A stretch of DNA of 8,608 bases from Accumulibacter sp. (lineage in GTDB: Bacteria; Pseudomonadota; Gammaproteobacteria; Burkholderiales; Rhodocyclaceae). Each line of letters starts with the position of its first letter. Position 1 is the stretch's first letter. The stretch lies in contig JAISNE010000233.1 in the NCBI GenBank assembly GCA_031276375.1, positions 1 through 8,608 on the forward strand. Direction: 5' to 3'. The notes under the pieces are model-generated. The model searched no databases, was not told the origin of the DNA, and was given only the letters and a program-made list of their open reading frames with translations. A program made the translations under genes and the position numbers. Positions 6,186 to 8,608 of this stretch are shown piece after piece.

Positions 6186-8608
6186 ACGGGAAGCGCCTCC
6201 AGAACTTCATGGTTGATTTCGATGGGATCCTCGCCTTCCATGAGCGGCGCACCAAAAGCATCCAGCACAGCCTCGTTGATGCGCTCGAGCGCCCCATCGG
6301 GCATCAACCCCATGTCCATGGCGGCGTCGACCAACTCGTTCCGCGGCCACGAACCACGGGTCACCAACAAACGCACGAATGCGGAGTGATCGGCATCCAG
6401 CCCCGGAATGCCAGCCATCTCTTGCGCCGGCTCATCCTCGGGCAGCCCAGGCATTGCCTCACCATCTCCCAAGGGATATTCCTCGTCGAAGACATTCTTC
6501 AGGAACACGCCGGCTTCCTCCGTCTCTTTCTGAATCCTGGCAATGCGAGCCACATCCAGGGTGATCCCCTGGAGGTTCTGCGGTGCCGGACCGGGAGCAG
6601 CAACCGGTGGCGCTTCGCTCGCGCGCAAAACAGTGTAGTCGAGCTTGCCGTCGATATCCAGCGTCTTGCAGGTTTGCTCAAGGAATTTCACTTTGCCTGG
6701 AGGCACGACGCCGTCGGCCTGAGTGAGACGCGCCAGAAATCGGGTAATGGCGCGTCGCGCGTCGATGGAAAGGGGTTCAAGCGTCTTCTTCAGTTCCGCC
6801 AACGTTGCGGGCCGATCGATACCGAGCCGCAAGCGGGCCTTGAGCCGTTTGTGGTGGGCTGCGCCGAGGTGGCTCCAGGTATCGATGTGCCTGGTCAGCG
6901 CCAGAAGTTCGCGCGCCGAAGCTTGCCCATTCGCAAGCACCGTCATGCAGGCAAGGTCGAGCGTGACCGCGGCGGCTTGATACTCGGGCGAAATACGCGC
7001 ATCGCCCTCTTCAGGAGGTATCGCGAAAAGGGCAATCTTGTCCTCGGCCTTTGGAATCCGGGCGCCTGCCAGCACATCGGGCTCCATGCCGAAATGGAGG
7101 TCTTGCAATGCGCGCGCAAAAACAAGAACCGCATCATGCGAGAGGGAACCGGCGCTCTTGAACCGGCCGGACAATTCTTCGAGGGACATGATAATCATGC
7201 CATGACCGACCCGAGTCCTGATTTCTTCGAGTTCGGCCTTTACGGGCGCGGGCCACAGATCGATCGGCAATTGCAGCAATCCTTCCAGGGCATGGGCCTT
7301 GTCAGGATTACGGCCGACGAACCGACTGTAAGGATCAAGGGCTTCGGCACAGGCGTCGACGAGGGCTTTGAGTCTCTGCGCGGAAGCCTCCTCCTCCGAC
7401 ACATCGGGCAAGTCACCGATACTCCGTTGAAACGATTCTCCCCGAAAACCGCTCGATGCCGGCTGATAGCCAAACTTGAGTTTCGTCTCGTTCTGACAGA
7501 GCACGAATCCATCGCCATAGGTCTCCGTGTACTTCTGGCGGAACAGTTGTGCGAACTCGGCTTCGCATTGCGTCACCGCGGTGCGGAGCGCGATATCGGG
7601 ATCCGCGAGCGCCCAGGCCAGCGCCCAGTTCGCGGGAACTGGCTGCCGGTCCATGGCAAGTCGGCCGAGACCGAGCTTGAGGTTCAGTGGCGGTTCCCGG
7701 TCTTGCCCGGTGACGATTGGCGGAGCATCGAGGGAAACTTCGGCGGCAATGTGCTCAGCGTCAATGTAGTTCAGGAAATGCGTCGCGTACCGCCGGAAGG
7801 AATTGCCGCCGCCGTAGATGCCCAGCAACCGGTGGATTTCCGCTTTGATGGCCGGCGCCTCGGCCTGGACGGCCGGATCGGCATGTGCATCGAGCAGAAT
7901 CCGGCGTTCCAGCCCATAAAAGAAGAGGAAAACGCAGCCAATGCTCGCTTCCGGAGCCTTGCGGCCATCGGCGAGCCATTGCAGATATGCGCGCCGCGCT
8001 TCCGGTGAAATATTCGCGTAACCGAGCTGGTAATCGGTGATGCGCAGCGATACATCCACCGCGGTGAAGGCGACTTCCAGCGCCGGGTCAATCAGCGCGG
8101 GCTCGGTTTCCCCGTTCGCCCCCTGAAGTCCGCTCCCCACGTAAAGCATGCCGCCCGGAAGGCTGAACCCGGCCACGGAAATTCGCTCTCCGGCTGGAAT
8201 CCATTGCCACTTGCCGCCGGCGTTGTTCGGAGAAACCGGAATCCGATGTTCCGCCGCCCTGGATTCATCGAGCAATAAGAACGACGAAAAGTCCTCGTTC
8301 TGCGCTTGTGCGGTGGCCGGTCGTGGATGGGGAACAATACCTCCAGCACCTTCGATCATCGCCACGGCCTCCGCCGACAGGCCTTCTTCGCGCCCCACGA
8401 AGCCCAGTTTTTCCGCCGTCTTGGCCTTCACGTTCACCCGCTCCGGAGGGATCCCGAGATCGTCCGCGATCGCGGCAATCATCCGCGGAATGTGCGGCGC
8501 CATTTTCGGCCGTTCCGCGTTGATCGTCGCATCCACGTTGACCACGCGCCAGCCGGCGGCGGCGAGCCGATCCCGCACGGCGCGCAGGAGAACGCGGCTG
8601 TCCGCGCC
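6182..8608 (-). CDS. sngA: TerB_N-TerB-TerB_C protein (SngA), fused in frame to the IspF C-terminus; 5' end outside window
   Basis: This open frame runs from the window edge to TGA at 6182-6184, 808 residues in view. Counting the codon at 8608 as 1, residues 1 to ~86 are the C-terminal half of IspF. Residues ~134-280 are a TerB_N domain: WIPAGE, then LPGGMLYVG at 150-158, the [17 protein letters not shown] stretch at ~200-216, and [10 protein letters not shown] at 227-236. A long helical middle region follows. A TerB-like helical domain spans ~545-660, with VLANGQ (557-562) and ADGVV (631-635). TerB_C covers ~682-808, ending in [11 protein letters not shown] (770-780) and EGEDPIEIN (791-799). 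TerB-type proteins occur in stress and phage-defence loci. With the ATPase and helicase downstream this matches SngA of Shango, whose exact job is not known to me. No membrane segment or nuclease motif is visible. The defence protein may instead start at the ATG at 8359, giving 725 residues. Family is secure; the true start is not. Confidence 0.85.
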   Translation of the reverse strand, partial: GADSRVLLRAVRDRLAAAGWRVVNVDATINAERPKMAPHIPRMIAAIADDLGIPPERVNVKAKTAEKLGFVGREEGLSAEAVAMIEGAGGIVPHPRPATAQAQNEDFSSFLLLDESRAAEHRIPVSPNNAGGKWQWIPAGERISVAGFSLPGGMLYVGSGLQGANGETEPALIDPALEVAFTAVDVSLRITDYQLGYANISPEARRAYLQWLADGRKAPEASIGCVFLFFYGLERRILLDAHADPAVQAEAPAIKAEIHRLLGIYGGGNSFRRYATHFLNYIDAEHIAAEVSLDAPPIVTGQDREPPLNLKLGLGRLAMDRQPVPANWALAWALADPDIALRTAVTQCEAEFAQLFRQKYTETYGDGFVLCQNETKLKFGYQPASSGFRGESFQRSIGDLPDVSEEEASAQRLKALVDACAEALDPYSRFVGRNPDKAHALEGLLQLPIDLWPAPVKAELEEIRTRVGHGMIIMSLEELSGRFKSAGSLSHDAVLVFARALQDLHFGMEPDVLAGARIPKAEDKIALFAIPPEEGDARISPEYQAAAVTLDLACMTVLANGQASARELLALTRHIDTWSHLGAAHHKRLKARLRLGIDRPATLAELKKTLEPLSIDARRAITRFLARLTQADGVVPPGKVKFLEQTCKTLDIDGKLDYTVLRASEAPPVAAPGPAPQNLQGITLDVARIARIQKETEEAGVFLKNVFDEEYPLGDGEAMPGLPEDEPAQEMAGIPGLDADHSAFVRLLVTRGSWPRNELVDAAMDMGLMPDGALERINEAVLDAFGAPLMEGEDPIEINHEVLEALPV
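6196..6200 (-). promoter_or_regulatory. Ribosome binding site of the ATPase gene
   Basis: GGAGG on the minus strand, inside the last codons of the TerB gene and 10 nt before the ATG at 6185. With the ATGA stop/start overlap it supports translational coupling of the first two defence genes. Confidence 0.65.
8339..8608 (-). other. ispF: C-terminal half of IspF (2-C-methyl-D-erythritol 2,4-cyclodiphosphate synthase), continuous with SngA
   Basis: IspF makes a cyclic intermediate of the MEP isoprenoid pathway in the cytoplasm, as a homotrimer. The first codons at the window edge read [15 protein letters not shown], aligning with GADSR near residue 70 of E. coli IspF. The rest follows co-linearly: [31 protein letters not shown] and [14 protein letters not shown]. 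The nucleotide-binding TEK element reads AEK here; the KAKT wording is common in betaproteobacterial IspF. The N-terminal part with the Asp/His metal site is outside the window. Similarity reaches the family's normal end (~8350-8339), but there is no stop codon and the frame passes directly into the TerB protein. Either IspF carries a ~720-residue extension, or a separate internal start makes SngA, or the junction is an assembly artefact. Recognition of IspF is firm. Confidence 0.88.
8357..8372 (-). promoter_or_regulatory. Candidate internal ribosome binding site and ATG start for the TerB protein
   Basis: Inside the last ispF codons the minus strand has GGAGG (8372-8368), then 8 nt, then an ATG (8359-8357) in frame with the TerB protein. 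Starting here gives a 725-residue protein with a ~50-residue leader before TerB_N. The GGAGG also encodes the Ala-Glu-Ala of IspF, so it may be fortuitous. Confidence 0.45.

Noticed and set aside
6176..8008. Long plus-strand open frame of about 610 codons opposite the TerB gene
   Set aside because: It is antisense to a protein with clear TerB_N and TerB_C homology; its translation is rich in Arg/Gly/His with no recognisable domain, as expected for a shadow frame in high-GC DNA.
8092..8349. Alternative frame starting GTG at 8349 as the real N-terminus of the TerB protein
   Set aside because: It is out of frame with the TerB_N domain and shows no homology; using it would need a frameshift that nothing supports.
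2560..8360. Target-site duplication or terminal repeats flanking the defence operon
   Set aside because: Comparing 2540-2660 with 8300-8380 gave only a 7-nt match (ATCGAAG) in inverted orientation, not above chance.

Overview
The window looks like a chromosomal segment of a high-GC betaproteobacterium. The evidence is a typical proteobacterial ComEC, an IspF C-terminus with the KAKT...EKLG wording common in betaproteobacteria, and high GC in the two housekeeping parts. I cannot name the genus from the sequence alone.

Layout: positions 129-2537 (+) encode ComEC, the inner-membrane DNA-uptake channel with a C-terminal metallo-beta-lactamase-like domain. After a 125-nt gap comes a tightly packed three-gene minus-strand operon that fills the rest of the window, listed here in transcription order. 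First is a TerB_N-TerB-TerB_C protein (8608 or 8359 down to 6182). Second is a DUF2791-like P-loop ATPase (6185-4890). Third is an Lhr-like superfamily 2 DEAD/DEAH helicase (4921-2663). The genes overlap by 4 nt (ATGA) and 32 nt, so they are probably translationally coupled. TerB protein plus ATPase plus helicase is the composition of the anti-phage defence system Shango (SngA, SngB, SngC), and I assign the operon to that system. The family is described, but its mechanism is poorly understood.

The striking feature is the right edge. The reading frame of the TerB protein stays open to the window end, and its first ~85-90 codons are clearly the C-terminal half of IspF (2-C-methyl-D-erythritol 2,4-cyclodiphosphate synthase, isoprenoid precursor pathway). 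IspF therefore runs without a stop codon into SngA. A GGAGG followed 8 nt later by an in-frame ATG (8359) lies inside the last ispF codons and could let SngA also be made separately. The defence cassette sits exactly between the 3' ends of two convergent housekeeping genes, ispF and comEC. No integrase, tRNA or obvious target-site duplication is visible, and no promoter of its own can be seen. Its expression probably rides on the ispF transcript.

No RNA genes, CRISPR arrays or intact mobile elements were seen. The only non-coding stretches are 1-128 (comEC upstream region with an inverted repeat) and 2538-2662 (convergent gap, possibly holding a short transposase-like remnant).
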